Assembly: GCF_040219335.1 (NCBI RefSeq)
Contig: NZ_JAVJSQ010000044.1
Location: forward strand, 145,935-209,934
Source of the DNA: Gimesia sp.
Lineage (GTDB): Bacteria; Planctomycetota; Planctomycetia; Planctomycetales; Planctomycetaceae
Direction of reading: 5' to 3'
DNA length: 64,000 nt
Positions 25,708 through 35,466 of the stretch are shown here, piece after piece; position 1 is the stretch's first letter; each line of letters opens with the position of its first letter. The notes under the pieces were generated by a model. The model saw only the letters and a list, made by a program, of their open reading frames with translations, had not been told where the DNA came from and searched no databases. The position numbers were made by a program, and so were the translations under genes.

Positions 25708-26748
25708 TCAATGGTCGTCGGTCGCTGCAGCGGAAATGACTTTCGGTAGTGAACGAAAGAGGATCGTGAAATAAACGCCGACCAGGATGATTCCGGGAAT
25801 CCACCACCAGAGGGTGACGGCCAGCTTTTCGGGAGACGGCGACGTGTTATAAATCGTCAGATGATGCTCCGGATTCAAACCGGGTAACAGGTTCGGGTAG
25901 AGTGCAGCGGTGCCACCAAAAATGAACAGGTAGATAAATCCGACCGAACACAGGAACGCGAACATCGGACGATTCAGTCTGCGGAGAACCAGCGTGCCTC
26001 CCAGTGCCAGGAATGCCAGAATAGGCAGAATCCAGATCCATGGATGATCAGAGAAACTCGCCTGGGCGTGTGGCTGGACCAGGTAACAGGCGGTGAACAT
26101 GATCAGCGTGAGCAGCACGGAGCCTCCCCATAGCCAGTTGGCACTGGTTTGCGCTCTTTGATGAATAGCGCCGTCTGTTTTGGCAATCAGCCAGAGTGCA
26201 CCATGATGCAGCAGAATCACTGCAGAGGTGATGCCTCCCAGAATCGTGAACCAGTCTAGAATGCCTGTCTGCTTTCCGATTCGGAAATTGGTCCACAGTG
26301 GTTCGAAGAAGTCACCTTCTGCATTGAGGGGGACGCCGCGAAAGACATTCGCCATTGCCGCTCCCAGAATGATGACCAGCAGTCCGCTGGAGACAAACAG
26401 CATCATATTCCAGAAATGGATCCACAGGGAATCTTCGAGAAAGTGCGGCAGCTCAATACTGATGGCCCGAAAAATCAACAGCCAGACGACCATCGTCAGG
26501 GGAAGATAGAAGCCGCTGAACATCGCACTCATAAATCCCGGAAAGGCCATCATCATGGTGCCACCCGCGGCGATCAGCCAGACTTCGTTACCATCCCACA
26601 GCGGGGCGATGGACTGCATAATCTGTTTCTGTTCTGACCGGTTTTTGGCCAGGATCAGATGCAGGACCCCGATTCCCAGGTCGAAACCATCCAGCGCAAC
26701 ATAGGTGGCAATCATAAAGACCAGCAATATTAACCAGAGTGTTTCCAT
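25708..26748 (-). CDS. cydB: Cytochrome bd oxidase subunit II
   Basis: A 346-residue polytopic subunit II. The N-terminus METLWLILLVFMIATYVALDGFDLGIGVLHL carries the family's DGFDLG motif, and the GNEVWLIAAGGTMMMAFP segment is also typical. Subunit II supports subunit I in the quinol oxidase that reduces oxygen to water at low oxygen tension. It starts 5 nt after the cydA stop, forming a cydAB operon. No small CydX-like gene is visible downstream. Confidence 0.96.
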   Translation of the reverse strand: METLWLILLVFMIATYVALDGFDLGIGVLHLILAKNRSEQKQIMQSIAPLWDGNEVWLIAAGGTMMMAFPGFMSAMFSGFYLPLTMVVWLLIFRAISIELPHFLEDSLWIHFWNMMLFVSSGLLVIILGAAMANVFRGVPLNAEGDFFEPLWTNFRIGKQTGILDWFTILGGITSAVILLHHGALWLIAKTDGAIHQRAQTSANWLWGGSVLLTLIMFTACYLVQPHAQASFSDHPWIWILPILAFLALGGTLVLRRLNRPMFAFLCSVGFIYLFIFGGTAALYPNLLPGLNPEHHLTIYNTSPSPEKLAVTLWWWIPGIILVGVYFTILFRSLPKVISAAATDDH

Positions 26749-26753
26749 CTCGC

Positions 26754-28112
26754 TTAAGTACCCTCTCCAGTAGCGATTTCAGCGTCAATCTGTGGCAGTC
26801 TGTCCGGTCCGTGGGCTATCAGGCGGGTGGCCAGAAAGAAATACAATACGGACAACAGCAGGTAGAGTCCCAGAAAGCCCAGCAGGGTAAACATCACGTT
26901 CCCTTCCGAAATATTCCGGGAGGAGCCGTCTGCGGTTTTCATCAATCCATAAATCAACCAGGGCTGACGACCGATCTCAGCAGTAAACCAGCCTGCCGTA
27001 TTCGCGATGAAGGGAAAGGGCAGCGAAAGCATCAGCAGCCAGAGCAACCAGCGCGTGGTGTGCAATTTCCCTTTGAACAGCATCAGGCTGCTCAGCCCCA
27101 TCAGCGCGATGAAGATCGTGCCTAAACCGGCCATGATGTGATACGAGAAGTAAAGCAGTTCAATATTGTCCGGCCAGAGATCGCGATCGTAGGCCGTCAA
27201 TCCCTTGACTTCCGCATTCCAACTGGCATAGGTGAGGAAGGAGAGTACGTTGGGGATAATGATCGGGTTATCGATCTTAAGTTCATCCAGGTTGGGTTGG
27301 CCGATCAAAACCATGCCGGCACCATCTTCGGTATGAAAGTGGCCTTCCATGGCTGCGAACTTGACGGGCTGATGCTTTAGTACTTGTTTCGCCTCCCAGT
27401 CCCCTGTGGGCATGACGGCGATCAGACTGGCTGTAAATCCGACGATTACGGAGACCTTCAAATACTTCCTCGAGATTTCCACATGCTCACGTTTCAGCAG
27501 ATGGTAGGCGGCGATCGAGGACATGGTGAAGCTGCCCGTGATTACGGCGCCGGTCATCGTGTGCAGATACTGTTTGAGTGCCCAGGGATTGCTCAGCAGT
27601 GCCCAGATGCTGGTAAGGTGGTAGACGCCGTTCTCATCGATGCGATAGCCTACTGGATGCTGCAGAAACGCGTTGGTGCAGATTATGAAGTAGCCGCTCA
27701 GCCAGGTGCCTAGCAGTAAGAGAAACGAGACACCCCAGTGTAGTTTCTTACTGAGTTTCTTTTCTCCAAAGATCAACAGGTACAGAAACGCCGATTCCAG
27801 GAAGAAAGCGAAGATTCCCTCCATCGCCAGGGTCTGCCCCAGTATCGATCCGGTGGACTTCACGAGTTGTGACCAGTTCGTCCCGAACTGGAATTCGAGC
27901 GGAATCCCGGTGACCACCCCCATGACGAAGGTCAGTCCGAATATTTTCAGCCAGAAGCGAGCGGCGACATCGGCCCAGGCGTGGCCGCGGAGTCCCAGTG
28001 TCTTGAGAATGAAAATCAGCAGTGCCAGGCCCATTGTCAGTTGGGGGAACAGGTAATGAAACGAGGCGGTAAAAGCAAACTGCACGCGATGTAACAGGAG
28101 TGAATCCAGCAT
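26754..28112 (-). CDS. cydA: Cytochrome bd oxidase subunit I
   Basis: A 452-residue subunit I. His19 (SFHYLFPQ) corresponds to the heme b595 axial ligand, and GRQPW lies near residue 380 before LIYGLMKT. The chain is shorter than E. coli CydA (about 520), consistent with the short Q-loop class that includes cyanide-insensitive oxidases. It binds hemes b558, b595 and d and oxidises quinol. AGAGGA precedes the ATG. Followed by cydB. Confidence 0.96.
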   Translation of the reverse strand: MLDSLLLHRVQFAFTASFHYLFPQLTMGLALLIFILKTLGLRGHAWADVAARFWLKIFGLTFVMGVVTGIPLEFQFGTNWSQLVKSTGSILGQTLAMEGIFAFFLESAFLYLLIFGEKKLSKKLHWGVSFLLLLGTWLSGYFIICTNAFLQHPVGYRIDENGVYHLTSIWALLSNPWALKQYLHTMTGAVITGSFTMSSIAAYHLLKREHVEISRKYLKVSVIVGFTASLIAVMPTGDWEAKQVLKHQPVKFAAMEGHFHTEDGAGMVLIGQPNLDELKIDNPIIIPNVLSFLTYASWNAEVKGLTAYDRDLWPDNIELLYFSYHIMAGLGTIFIALMGLSSLMLFKGKLHTTRWLLWLLMLSLPFPFIANTAGWFTAEIGRQPWLIYGLMKTADGSSRNISEGNVMFTLLGFLGLYLLLSVLYFFLATRLIAHGPDRLPQIDAEIATGEGT

Positions 28113-28173
28113 TCCTCTGATATCCAGACGCTGTGATCAGGGGTTGGCTTTCGCCACGCGCCCTGGTTCAAGT

Positions 28174-29133
28174 TTAGTTTTTAATTTCGGGAATATTCTG
28201 TAACCAGTAAATCATGACTTTGCCCACTTTTTCCAGGCTCGCACCCGAGCAGGCACGGGGAACATCCCGTGTGGTATGCCAGGCCGGGTAATCGAAGTCG
28301 ATGATGTCGCAGGTCGGAATCCCTGCGATTTCATTCAAGGGTAAATGATCGTCGCGGATCTCAAATTTTGCCTGGGGGATGAACTGCCTGACACCCACTT
28401 TTTGTGCTGCCAGCCAGATGCTGCGCGTCAGCTGTGGAGCATACTTGATACTGTTCTTTTCCATGTAGATCGCGAGATTCTTATCAGCAATCATGTCGAA
28501 CAGCACGCCGTATACATATTCGTAGTCACGCGGTTCCGATTTATATTGGTTTGCGAAATACTTGGAACCCAGAAAATAGGGGTCGTTCTGTCGGTAGACC
28601 AGCTCTTCGCCATCAAAGAAAACGAAATCGACTCCGTAGCCGTGGCTGATTTTGAGCTCGGACATCAGGTTGCCGAGTTCCATCAGAAACGCGACGCCAC
28701 TTGCCCCATCGTTGGCACCGATGAACAGACCCTGCGGGTTGTAGCGGTCGCGATCGGGAAAGGGACGTGTGTCGTAATGACAGGCCAGCAGGATGCGCTG
28801 TTTGGCATCCGGATTCCAACTGACGATCATGTTGTTCATCCGCACGGGAGTGCCCCGGATGGGATGCGGCGCATCGAAAGACTGAAACTTAACCTGGGCC
28901 TTCAACTCGCGAAAATGCTCCGCAATCAGCTTCTGTTGCTCCGCCATGCCGGACGAACCGCTGACGCGCGACTTCAAACGACAGATTTTCGTGAGGTAGC
29001 CGAAGGAACGGGAAGCATTGAATTCAGGCTCGGCGGCACAAGCGTTGTTTACCAGACAGACGCATATGACTGCCCCGATCATCAACGGGAAAAAGAATAA
29101 GAGAACGCGTCTGCCTGCCTGGGTGAATTGCAT
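28174..29133 (-). CDS. Secreted M28-family metallopeptidase / glutaminyl cyclase-like
   Basis: A 319-residue exported protein with a signal peptide (FFPLMIGAVICVCLVNNACA). Zinc ligands appear in order: ILLACHYDTRP (His, Asp), GANDGASG (bridging Asp), DGEELVY (Glu pair), FDMIADKN (Asp) and AWHTTRD (His). The arrangement, with YFLGSKYFANQY, resembles glutaminyl-peptide cyclotransferase-like members of M28. It could be an aminopeptidase or a cyclase; motifs alone do not decide. It stands between cydA and the TauE-type gene on the same strand. Confidence 0.88.
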   Translation of the reverse strand: MQFTQAGRRVLLFFFPLMIGAVICVCLVNNACAAEPEFNASRSFGYLTKICRLKSRVSGSSGMAEQQKLIAEHFRELKAQVKFQSFDAPHPIRGTPVRMNNMIVSWNPDAKQRILLACHYDTRPFPDRDRYNPQGLFIGANDGASGVAFLMELGNLMSELKISHGYGVDFVFFDGEELVYRQNDPYFLGSKYFANQYKSEPRDYEYVYGVLFDMIADKNLAIYMEKNSIKYAPQLTRSIWLAAQKVGVRQFIPQAKFEIRDDHLPLNEIAGIPTCDIIDFDYPAWHTTRDVPRACSGASLEKVGKVMIYWLQNIPEIKN

Positions 29134-29191
29134 TTCCTGCCTGCTATCTGAAAAATCCGTTCAAAAAATGATCATCCCGCGAAAGTAGATT

Positions 29192-29998
29192 CTACATCAA
29201 TAATAACCGGATCGACATACAAACTATAGCCACATACAGCACCGTTCGTATGAATGACTCTCCTTTACTCACCGCCAGGTGTGAGCCGATCCAGCCTCCA
29301 ATGGACATCCCTACTGTCAGGTACAATCCGGTTGCCCAGTATATTTTACCCTGCCAGGCAAAAATGCCGATGGCGGCAATGGTGTAAATCGCGACGATGA
29401 AGACCTTATGCATGTTCGTGCGGACCAGATCGATCTTCATCAGGTTGTTCATGATCGCAATCAGGATAAACCCGATCCCTGCCTGGATGAAGCCGCCATA
29501 AAATCCAGCCAGTACCATCAACAGGTGTCCCGCCACCGAATGTCCTGCCGATTCTGCAGGCTCTGTTGTTGCCGTATTCGCTTCTTCTGATCCGGTTGTC
29601 AGTTCCTCAGTGACATTCTGTGGGGGCTTTTTCTTTTTGCGTTGCCCCAGAATCATCGAGACCAGCACGCCCAGCATCACGGTTGCCAGGATGCGGTTAA
29701 ACCAGACACCAGTGATTTTGGTTCCCAGGAACGCCCCCAGAAAAGTACCGGGCAACGCACACAGCGCCAGAGAAAAACTGAGCTTGAAGTCGGAAAATCC
29801 CTTCTGCCTGAAACCGGCGATTGCAGTGAGGTTCTGTCCCAAGATCGCCACGCGGGCCGTTCCGTTTGTGACAGCTCCCGGAATTCCCAGAAAGATCATC
29901 GTTGGCATGACGATCAGAGAGCCACCGCCGGCCAGGACATTCAGCATACCTGCAATCACACCGACTCCAGCCAGTAATAAATTCTGCCACCAGTCCAA
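29192..29998 (-). CDS. TauE/SafE-type anion exporter
   Basis: A 268-residue membrane protein of the TauE/SafE family. The N-terminal half has LLAGVGVIAGMLNVLAGGGS and GIPGAVTNGTARVAILGQN; the second half repeats the pattern with GFYGGFIQAGIGFILIA. About eight membrane segments are evident. A charged loop (GQRKKKKPPQ plus a Glu/Thr-rich stretch) separates the halves. Family members export or import sulfite, sulfoacetate or related organosulfur anions. Start is TTG 29998 with a weak ribosome site. Confidence 0.9.
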   Translation of the reverse strand: MDWWQNLLLAGVGVIAGMLNVLAGGGSLIVMPTMIFLGIPGAVTNGTARVAILGQNLTAIAGFRQKGFSDFKLSFSLALCALPGTFLGAFLGTKITGVWFNRILATVMLGVLVSMILGQRKKKKPPQNVTEELTTGSEEANTATTEPAESAGHSVAGHLLMVLAGFYGGFIQAGIGFILIAIMNNLMKIDLVRTNMHKVFIVAIYTIAAIGIFAWQGKIYWATGLYLTVGMSIGGWIGSHLAVSKGESFIRTVLYVAIVCMSIRLLLM

Positions 29999-30123
29999 GG
30001 GATTGACTTTCTATTCTGTCTCGGGGAAAGAGTTACCGATGGTCGTCATCTGCATCGGGGGGTATAATGCATGCTATCGGCGTCTCAGTGTAAAAGTTTC
30101 CGCAGCAGAGTACCAAGTCAATC

Positions 30124-30768
30124 ATGGCGAATTTACGGCAAACCCCCGTAATCTTTTTTGAGGAAAAGTCGTTCTGGACCACTGTGTTCTGTTCGACACT
30201 TCTGATATTGAGCTCTGCCTGCGAGTCGTCGGAATCGACGGATCTCACTGAGGCTGCTTCCCCTGCCCAGGCGTCCGATGAGTCGGTTACTCCCGTTCCG
30301 CTGGAAATCGGGGACTGGCGGCGTGTTGAAGAACTGATTCGAGAACACTCCGGTCAGATTGTTGTCGTCGATCTCTGGTCGACCTCCTGTCCCCCCTGCA
30401 TACAGGAGTTTCCGGATTTCGTCGCTCTGCAGCAGCGGTTTCCCGAATCGGTGGTCTGCATCTCGTTCAATTGTGATTACTTCGGCGGGAAACGGCACCC
30501 GCCGGAATCATTCCGCCCTCAGGTAAAGCAGTTCCTGACAAAACAGCGGGCGCACTTTCCCAATATCCTGAGTAATGTTGCCGCTGAGGAATTCTTCCCT
30601 TCCATCGAGCTGGCTTCGATGCCCGCGACCTATATTTTTGATCGCCAGGGGAAAGTCGCGAAACGCTTTGACAATGATCATGGTTACTATGGCAAAGGGG
30701 GATTTACATACCAGAAGGACGTGATCCCCTTTCTGAAATCTCTGGTCGAACAGCAGCAGACTAAATAA
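30124..30768 (+). CDS. Thioredoxin-like (TlpA/ResA-type) lipoprotein
   Basis: A 214-residue protein with an N-terminal hydrophobic segment ending in SSAC, giving a possible lipobox Cys33. The thioredoxin-fold core has IVVVDLWSTSCPPCIQEFPD with the redox pair CPPC at residues 89-92, and the cis-Pro region ASMPATYIFDRQGK. CPPC is found in several extracytoplasmic TlpA-like reductants. Probable role is disulfide exchange in the periplasm. Given two extremely Cys-rich secreted proteins in the window, redox partners of this kind are of interest, but a link is only inference. The last 8 nt overlap the convergent DUF1614 gene. Confidence 0.88.
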   Translation: MANLRQTPVIFFEEKSFWTTVFCSTLLILSSACESSESTDLTEAASPAQASDESVTPVPLEIGDWRRVEELIREHSGQIVVVDLWSTSCPPCIQEFPDFVALQQRFPESVVCISFNCDYFGGKRHPPESFRPQVKQFLTKQRAHFPNILSNVAAEEFFPSIELASMPATYIFDRQGKVAKRFDNDHGYYGKGGFTYQKDVIPFLKSLVEQQQTK

Positions 30769-31513
30769 CCAGGGCCGCGATCAGACCAGAGAGGACAATT
30801 CCGTACCAGGTTCCCGCGCCACCGATGCTGATGGTAGGGGCTTCCAGTTTTTTGAAGTCGTTCCAGTGCATCAGGTCAGCACCGATCAGGGGGCCGGAAA
30901 TTCCAATCACGAATGCAACCGGGGCACGCAGCGCTTCGAAGTCGCGACCGACTTCACCCGCCATCGGGGCGAGGATTCCAAAGCCCAGAATCGTGGAGCA
31001 GACAGCCACCAGCGGAGGGATGAAAAAGGGAATCACAATTCCCATGCCCGGTACCAGCCGCGAGGTGCGGTTACAGATCAGAATATTCAACGCCATACCG
31101 AATATCATGGCCAGGGTGGGCGTCTGACCTCCCGCAAAGATGTATCGCGAGAGCCAGATCGCCAGCAGGACCGGAATCACACAGCCTCCCAGGTTGACGG
31201 CGACGATCGCTTCCTGACGCAGTTTCTGCATCTGAGGCATGATCTGCACACCACCCAGGGGGCCAAAGTAGGGAACATTCACTTCTTTATCCAGCGGGAA
31301 GCGGGCGATGGGGAAGTTGATCAGCGAACCGAAGATCATGCCGAACAGGACCAGAATCGCAGCCTGCGGGCTTAAATGCAGGTTTCTCAGCGCGGTTTCT
31401 GCCAGATTCACGAACATCAGGGGCAGGATGCATCCCAGAAAGATCATCAGGCTGAACAGCATGCAGCCAGCGGCCTGGGCATTAGCGTAGGGATTCGGTT
31501 GCGGGCTCGACAC
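30761..31513 (-). CDS. DUF1614 membrane protein
   Basis: A 250-residue polytopic membrane protein matching DUF1614. Landmarks are FGSLINFPIARF, IVAVNLGGCVIPVLLAIWLS, LVPGMGIVIPFFIPPLVAV, GISGPLIGADLMHW and ISIGGAGTWYGIVLSG. Seven or eight membrane helices are likely. Function is unknown. Start is GTG 31513. It overlaps the thioredoxin-like gene end by 8 nt. Confidence 0.85.
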   Translation of the reverse strand: MSSPQPNPYANAQAAGCMLFSLMIFLGCILPLMFVNLAETALRNLHLSPQAAILVLFGMIFGSLINFPIARFPLDKEVNVPYFGPLGGVQIMPQMQKLRQEAIVAVNLGGCVIPVLLAIWLSRYIFAGGQTPTLAMIFGMALNILICNRTSRLVPGMGIVIPFFIPPLVAVCSTILGFGILAPMAGEVGRDFEALRAPVAFVIGISGPLIGADLMHWNDFKKLEAPTISIGGAGTWYGIVLSGLIAALVI

Positions 31514-31739
31514 GGGTTACTCTTTCCAGTCTATCTCTGCGACAGAGAGGCTTTTAGATACATTTACTCAGGAGACCGGCGCGCTGGGCCGACTCCCGCG
31601 ACATTTTAGCGGCTGAAGTCGCAATTCTGCAGGTTTTCAGCGGGAATATTCCGAACAATTCCTACCTTCTCGGTGAATTCGACTACCAGATACATCTGGT
31701 GAGGATGATTTTCCCCGACGTCCCGCTACAATTCAAAGT

Positions 31740-32882
31740 ATGGCAGGAAATTCATTTGGACAAGCCTTTCGGATCACAACAGCTGGCGAAAGCCACGGTC
31801 CGGGCAACGTAGTTATCATTGATGGTGTTCCCCCGGGAATCCCGATCAGCGTGGAAGATCTGCTCGTCGACCTCAACCGGCGGAAACCCGGGCAGAGCAA
31901 GATCGTCACTCAGCGGAAAGAAGCCGATCATCCGGAAATTCTGGCCGGCGTCTTCGAAGGTGTGACCACCGGCACGAGTCTTGCCATCCTGATCCGCAAC
32001 GAGGATCAACGGAGCAAAGACTACAGCGATATCAAAGACAAGTATCGCCCGGGACACGCCGACTACACCTATGACGCGAAATACGGTTTCCGTGATTATC
32101 GTGGCGGCGGGCGTTCCAGTGCCCGCGAGACCAATGTGCGTGTTGCCGCGGGTGTGGTCGCCAAGAAAATCCTGCAGACCGCATTCGGCGGACAGATCGT
32201 CGGGTATGTCACCCAGGTAGGGCACCTCAAAGCTGAGATCGCTGATCCCACCACGATCACCGCGGATCAGGTCGAGCAGTTTGCCGACGGAACGCCGAAT
32301 CCCGTGCGTTGTCCGGACCACGGTCTGGCACAGGAGATGATCTCGTTCATTGATCAGATCCGCAAAGACGGGGATTCAATTGGCGGAGTCGCGGAAGTCG
32401 TGGCTCTGAATGTGCCTCCGGGACTGGGTGAGCCGGTATTCGACAAACTCAAGGCAGACATCGCGAAAGCATTATTCAGCATCCCGGCCGTGCTGGGAGT
32501 TGAATATGGTTCCGGTTTTGGCTGTGCCACCATGCGGGGAAGTGAAAATAACGATCACTTCGTCGCGGAACAAAACGAGGGTACGCCGGTTATCAGTACC
32601 GATTCCAATCGACACGGTGGCAGCCTGGGGGGCATCTCCACCGGACAGCCTCTGGTCTTCCGTGCTGCAGTGAAGCCAACCAGCAGCCTGCTGATTGAAC
32701 AGCCCACCGTGACCCGCTCAGGAGAAGCAACGACGATCCGTACCAAGGGCCGTCACGATCCCTGTCTGCTGCCCCGGTTCGTCCCCATCGCGGAAGCCAT
32801 GCTGGCCATCACGCTGGCTGATCACTGGTTACGCTGGCGGGCGCAGTGCGAAGCGGCACCGGAGCGGCTCGACCACGTCTAA
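31740..32882 (+). CDS. aroC: Chorismate synthase
   Basis: A 380-residue chorismate synthase, which converts EPSP to chorismate using reduced FMN, the last shared step to aromatic amino acids. Landmarks: FRITTAGESHGP at the N-terminus, DYRGGGRSSARETNVRVAAG, GSDSNRH-type segment (TDSNRHGGSLGGISTGQP) and RHDPCLLPRFVPIAEAM at the C-terminus. All are intact. Length is normal. The YjbQ gene follows after 19 nt, so the two are likely co-transcribed. No other aro genes lie nearby. Confidence 0.97.
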   Translation: MAGNSFGQAFRITTAGESHGPGNVVIIDGVPPGIPISVEDLLVDLNRRKPGQSKIVTQRKEADHPEILAGVFEGVTTGTSLAILIRNEDQRSKDYSDIKDKYRPGHADYTYDAKYGFRDYRGGGRSSARETNVRVAAGVVAKKILQTAFGGQIVGYVTQVGHLKAEIADPTTITADQVEQFADGTPNPVRCPDHGLAQEMISFIDQIRKDGDSIGGVAEVVALNVPPGLGEPVFDKLKADIAKALFSIPAVLGVEYGSGFGCATMRGSENNDHFVAEQNEGTPVISTDSNRHGGSLGGISTGQPLVFRAAVKPTSSLLIEQPTVTRSGEATTIRTKGRHDPCLLPRFVPIAEAMLAITLADHWLRWRAQCEAAPERLDHV

Positions 32883-32901
32883 CAGGAAGGAGCCTTATCT
32901 C

Positions 32902-33321
32902 ATGGCCTGGATACAGAAACAGATCCGACTTCCCGCGCTGCCGCGCGGTTTTCATATCGTCACACGGGAAGTACTCAGCGAAGTTCCTGAACTGTCCCAG
33001 ATTGAAACCGGGTTGATGCATGTTTTTATCATGCATACCTCCGCCTCACTCTCGATTAATGAGAATGCGGATCCGGATGTCCCCGTCGATCTGGAAATGT
33101 CGTTCAACAAGATCGCCCCGGAATCGTTTCCCTATATTCATACCTGCGAAGGTCCCGATGACATGCCGGCGCATGTGAAAGCATCCATGATCGGAAATTC
33201 GTTGACGATTCCCATCAGCGGCGGGCGTCTCTGCCTGGGAACCTGGCAGGGGATTTATCTTTGCGAGCATCGCAACCACGGCGGCAGCCGACGACTGGTC
33301 GTCACGATTCAAGGTGAATAG
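32902..33321 (+). CDS. YjbQ family protein
   Basis: A 139-residue YjbQ/UPF0047 protein, a small trimeric beta-rich fold. Diagnostic segments are HTSASLSINENADPDV and the C-terminal GGRLCLGTWQGIYLCEHRN. Some homologues have weak thiamine-phosphate synthase activity, hence the label 'secondary thiamine-phosphate synthase', but the physiological role is unclear. AGGAAGGAG precedes the ATG. It follows aroC by 19 nt. A weak AGGCGC/GCGCCT hairpin (33320-33340) sits at its stop and could end transcription. Confidence 0.93.
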   Translation: MAWIQKQIRLPALPRGFHIVTREVLSEVPELSQIETGLMHVFIMHTSASLSINENADPDVPVDLEMSFNKIAPESFPYIHTCEGPDDMPAHVKASMIGNSLTIPISGGRLCLGTWQGIYLCEHRNHGGSRRLVVTIQGE

Positions 33322-33351
33322 GCGCCGTTGACCAGCGCCTGTCACCACAGC

Positions 33352-34701
33352 TTATTTGCCGACACAATACAAGTGCTTGTCCGAGCGGATAAACAGGTCG
33401 CCCCCATCGATGGCAGGCGAAGCACTGAAATCCTCTTCGTCGTTTGTCAGGCGATTGACGGCCAGCTGTTCCAGTTTGTCGCTGGCTTTAATCACGTACG
33501 TTTCACCGGAGCGGGAGACGAAATAGATCTTACCATCTGCAGCCACTGGTGAGGAATAATCACTGCCGCGAAAACCGCCGCCTCCCCGTCGTCCGCCAAA
33601 ACCACCGCCTCTGGCAGGTTCTTCACTGGCCGTTGATCCGGTATCGGATTCCAGTCGGCCTCGAAAGATCCGTTCGCCCGTTTTGGCATCGATGCAGTTC
33701 ACGATGCCACGCGAGAAGAAATAGATGCGTCCATCATAAAGGATCGGTGTTTCGATACGATTCGCATCCCGGCCCGACCAGAGCACGTTTGACTTGGTCA
33801 CATCGCCACTGCCGTCTACCTTGACTGCGATCGATCCGCCACCGCGTCCTTCAATGCCATACACCACGCCGTCCTTACCGGCGATCACACTGGAACAGTA
33901 AGTGTCAGTGTCCATGGCCTCACAGTACCAGCGGAGTTTTCCATTTTCAGGATTCAGTCCCCAGATTTCATAAGGGACGCCGATCACCAGGTCGGTCCGC
34001 TCCTGGTTGACGGGGACAACAATGGGAGTTCCCCAGGTGGCGTTGAAACCCGTTGATTCCTGGCGCCAGACTTCCTTACCGGTTTCCTTATTCAGGGCCA
34101 CCATGGCTTCGCTTTCTGCAGAAGCAGTGACGATCAGCAGGTCTTTGTAGAGAATCGGACTGGAAGACGAGCCCCAGCGACGGGGGTCGAGTTCATCACC
34201 GATGATGGTCTGCCAGAGTTGCTTGCCTTCCATGTCGTACGCGACGGCTCCCGACTTGCCGAAATAGGCATAGACGTGTTTCCCATCCGAAGTGGGAGTA
34301 TGTGAGGCAAAGCCGTGTTCGGCAAACATACCGGTATAGACGTCTTCGGGCAGCACCGGTTTCACGCTGCGATCCCAGAGTACTTTCCCGGTCTTGCGAT
34401 CCAGGCAGATCAGATGCCGTCTGAGATCTTTCTGGTCTCCGGGCGGCTCATTCCGGCTCATTCCGTAGCCCGACCAGCAGGTGACAAACACTTTGTCACC
34501 CACAATGATCGGGCTGGATGAACCGGGCCCTGGTAGAGCCACTTTCCATTTCAGGTTTTGCTGACTACTCCACTCGGCAGGCGTAGCTTGTGTTTCGTCA
34601 GAAACTCCCGATCCGTTTGGTCCCCGAAAACGCATCCAGTCTGCCTGAACGCTTGAGGAAATCAGCATCAACAAAGCGAAGACAGCAACGCGGGACTGCA
34701 T
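33352..34701 (-). CDS. Secreted PQQ-like beta-propeller protein
   Basis: A 449-residue exported protein with a signal peptide (VAVFALLMLISSSVQA). The chain has successive propeller blades of the PQQ-binding-like type, with repeated W...G.DKVF, DRKTGKVLWD, LNKETGKEVW, LNPENGKLRW and IDAKTGERIF segments. A Gly/Arg-rich insertion (ARGGGFGGRRGGGGFRG) lies between two C-terminal blades. Such proteins are abundant in planctomycetes; PQQ dependence is not implied. It follows the EF-hand protein gene by 57 nt on the same strand and may share its transcript. Confidence 0.9.
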   Translation of the reverse strand: MQSRVAVFALLMLISSSVQADWMRFRGPNGSGVSDETQATPAEWSSQQNLKWKVALPGPGSSSPIIVGDKVFVTCWSGYGMSRNEPPGDQKDLRRHLICLDRKTGKVLWDRSVKPVLPEDVYTGMFAEHGFASHTPTSDGKHVYAYFGKSGAVAYDMEGKQLWQTIIGDELDPRRWGSSSSPILYKDLLIVTASAESEAMVALNKETGKEVWRQESTGFNATWGTPIVVPVNQERTDLVIGVPYEIWGLNPENGKLRWYCEAMDTDTYCSSVIAGKDGVVYGIEGRGGGSIAVKVDGSGDVTKSNVLWSGRDANRIETPILYDGRIYFFSRGIVNCIDAKTGERIFRGRLESDTGSTASEEPARGGGFGGRRGGGGFRGSDYSSPVAADGKIYFVSRSGETYVIKASDKLEQLAVNRLTNDEEDFSASPAIDGGDLFIRSDKHLYCVGK

Positions 34702-34758
34702 AAAATCGTCCTTTGAAAAACAGGATGCGCTGGTGAACCAGACGGAAGCAATGGGTCT

Positions 34759-35466
34759 TTAGTTATCAGAGTTGTCCGATTCGGGGCGTTTCGGGCGATC
34801 GCCGTCTGAGTTGCGACGTCCTCGATCACCACCACGGTCACCACGATCTCCACCACGCGAACGGAAACGGGCGTTGAACTGTTCTGCAGTTTTAGTCAGT
34901 TCTGCTTTATCCAGCGCCTTGTCCTTGTTGGTGTCGATGTTGTCGAACATCCTCTGCATACGTTCGGGAAGCTCGTCCTTGGTAATTTTCCCGTCTTTGT
35001 TTTTGTCGTTGGCCATCATGCGTTCCACGAAGTCCCCGCCACCATCACCATCGCGACGTCCGAAGCCACCACCAAATCCGCCACCGGGGCCACGACGATC
35101 GCCATCACGACGACCAAAGTTACCGAAGTCGGGACGCAGTTCTTCCTGTGACAGTTTACCGTCTTTATCTTTGTCCAGTTTCTTCAGCGAAGCGGTGGCG
35201 TTTTCCATCTCTTCTTTGGAGATTTCGCCATCTTTGTTCACATCCAGAACGACGAAAATCGGGAGCATCATCATGAAATTGCCACGTCCGCCCGGACCAC
35301 GATCACGTGGCCCACGCTCTCCATCACGGGGACCCCGTTCACGACCTTCGGGCCGATCACCACGCTCGGGACGATCTCCTCTTTCAGGAGGTTGAGCTGA
35401 AAGCATGCTTGTGGCACTGATAGCGAGCAGGGTCGTGCCAACTGAAAGTAGACGAGTCAAACGCAT
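34759..35466 (-). CDS. Secreted EF-hand calcium-binding protein
   Basis: A 235-residue exported protein. After a signal peptide ([19 protein letters not shown]) comes an Arg/Gly/Asp/Pro-rich segment with RGDRPE-type repeats. Four EF-hand loops follow: [36 protein letters not shown] and [12 protein letters not shown]. The first three have good ligand positions; the fourth lacks the central Gly. A Gly-rich [14 protein letters not shown] stretch separates the pairs, and the C-terminus is [14 protein letters not shown]. Calcium binding is supported by the motifs; it may be a structural or adhesive surface protein. First gene of a pair with the beta-propeller protein. Confidence 0.9.
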   Translation of the reverse strand: MRLTRLLSVGTTLLAISATSMLSAQPPERGDRPERGDRPEGRERGPRDGERGPRDRGPGGRGNFMMMLPIFVVLDVNKDGEISKEEMENATASLKKLDKDKDGKLSQEELRPDFGNFGRRDGDRRGPGGGFGGGFGRRDGDGGGDFVERMMANDKNKDGKITKDELPERMQRMFDNIDTNKDKALDKAELTKTAEQFNARFRSRGGDRGDRGGDRGRRNSDGDRPKRPESDNSDN

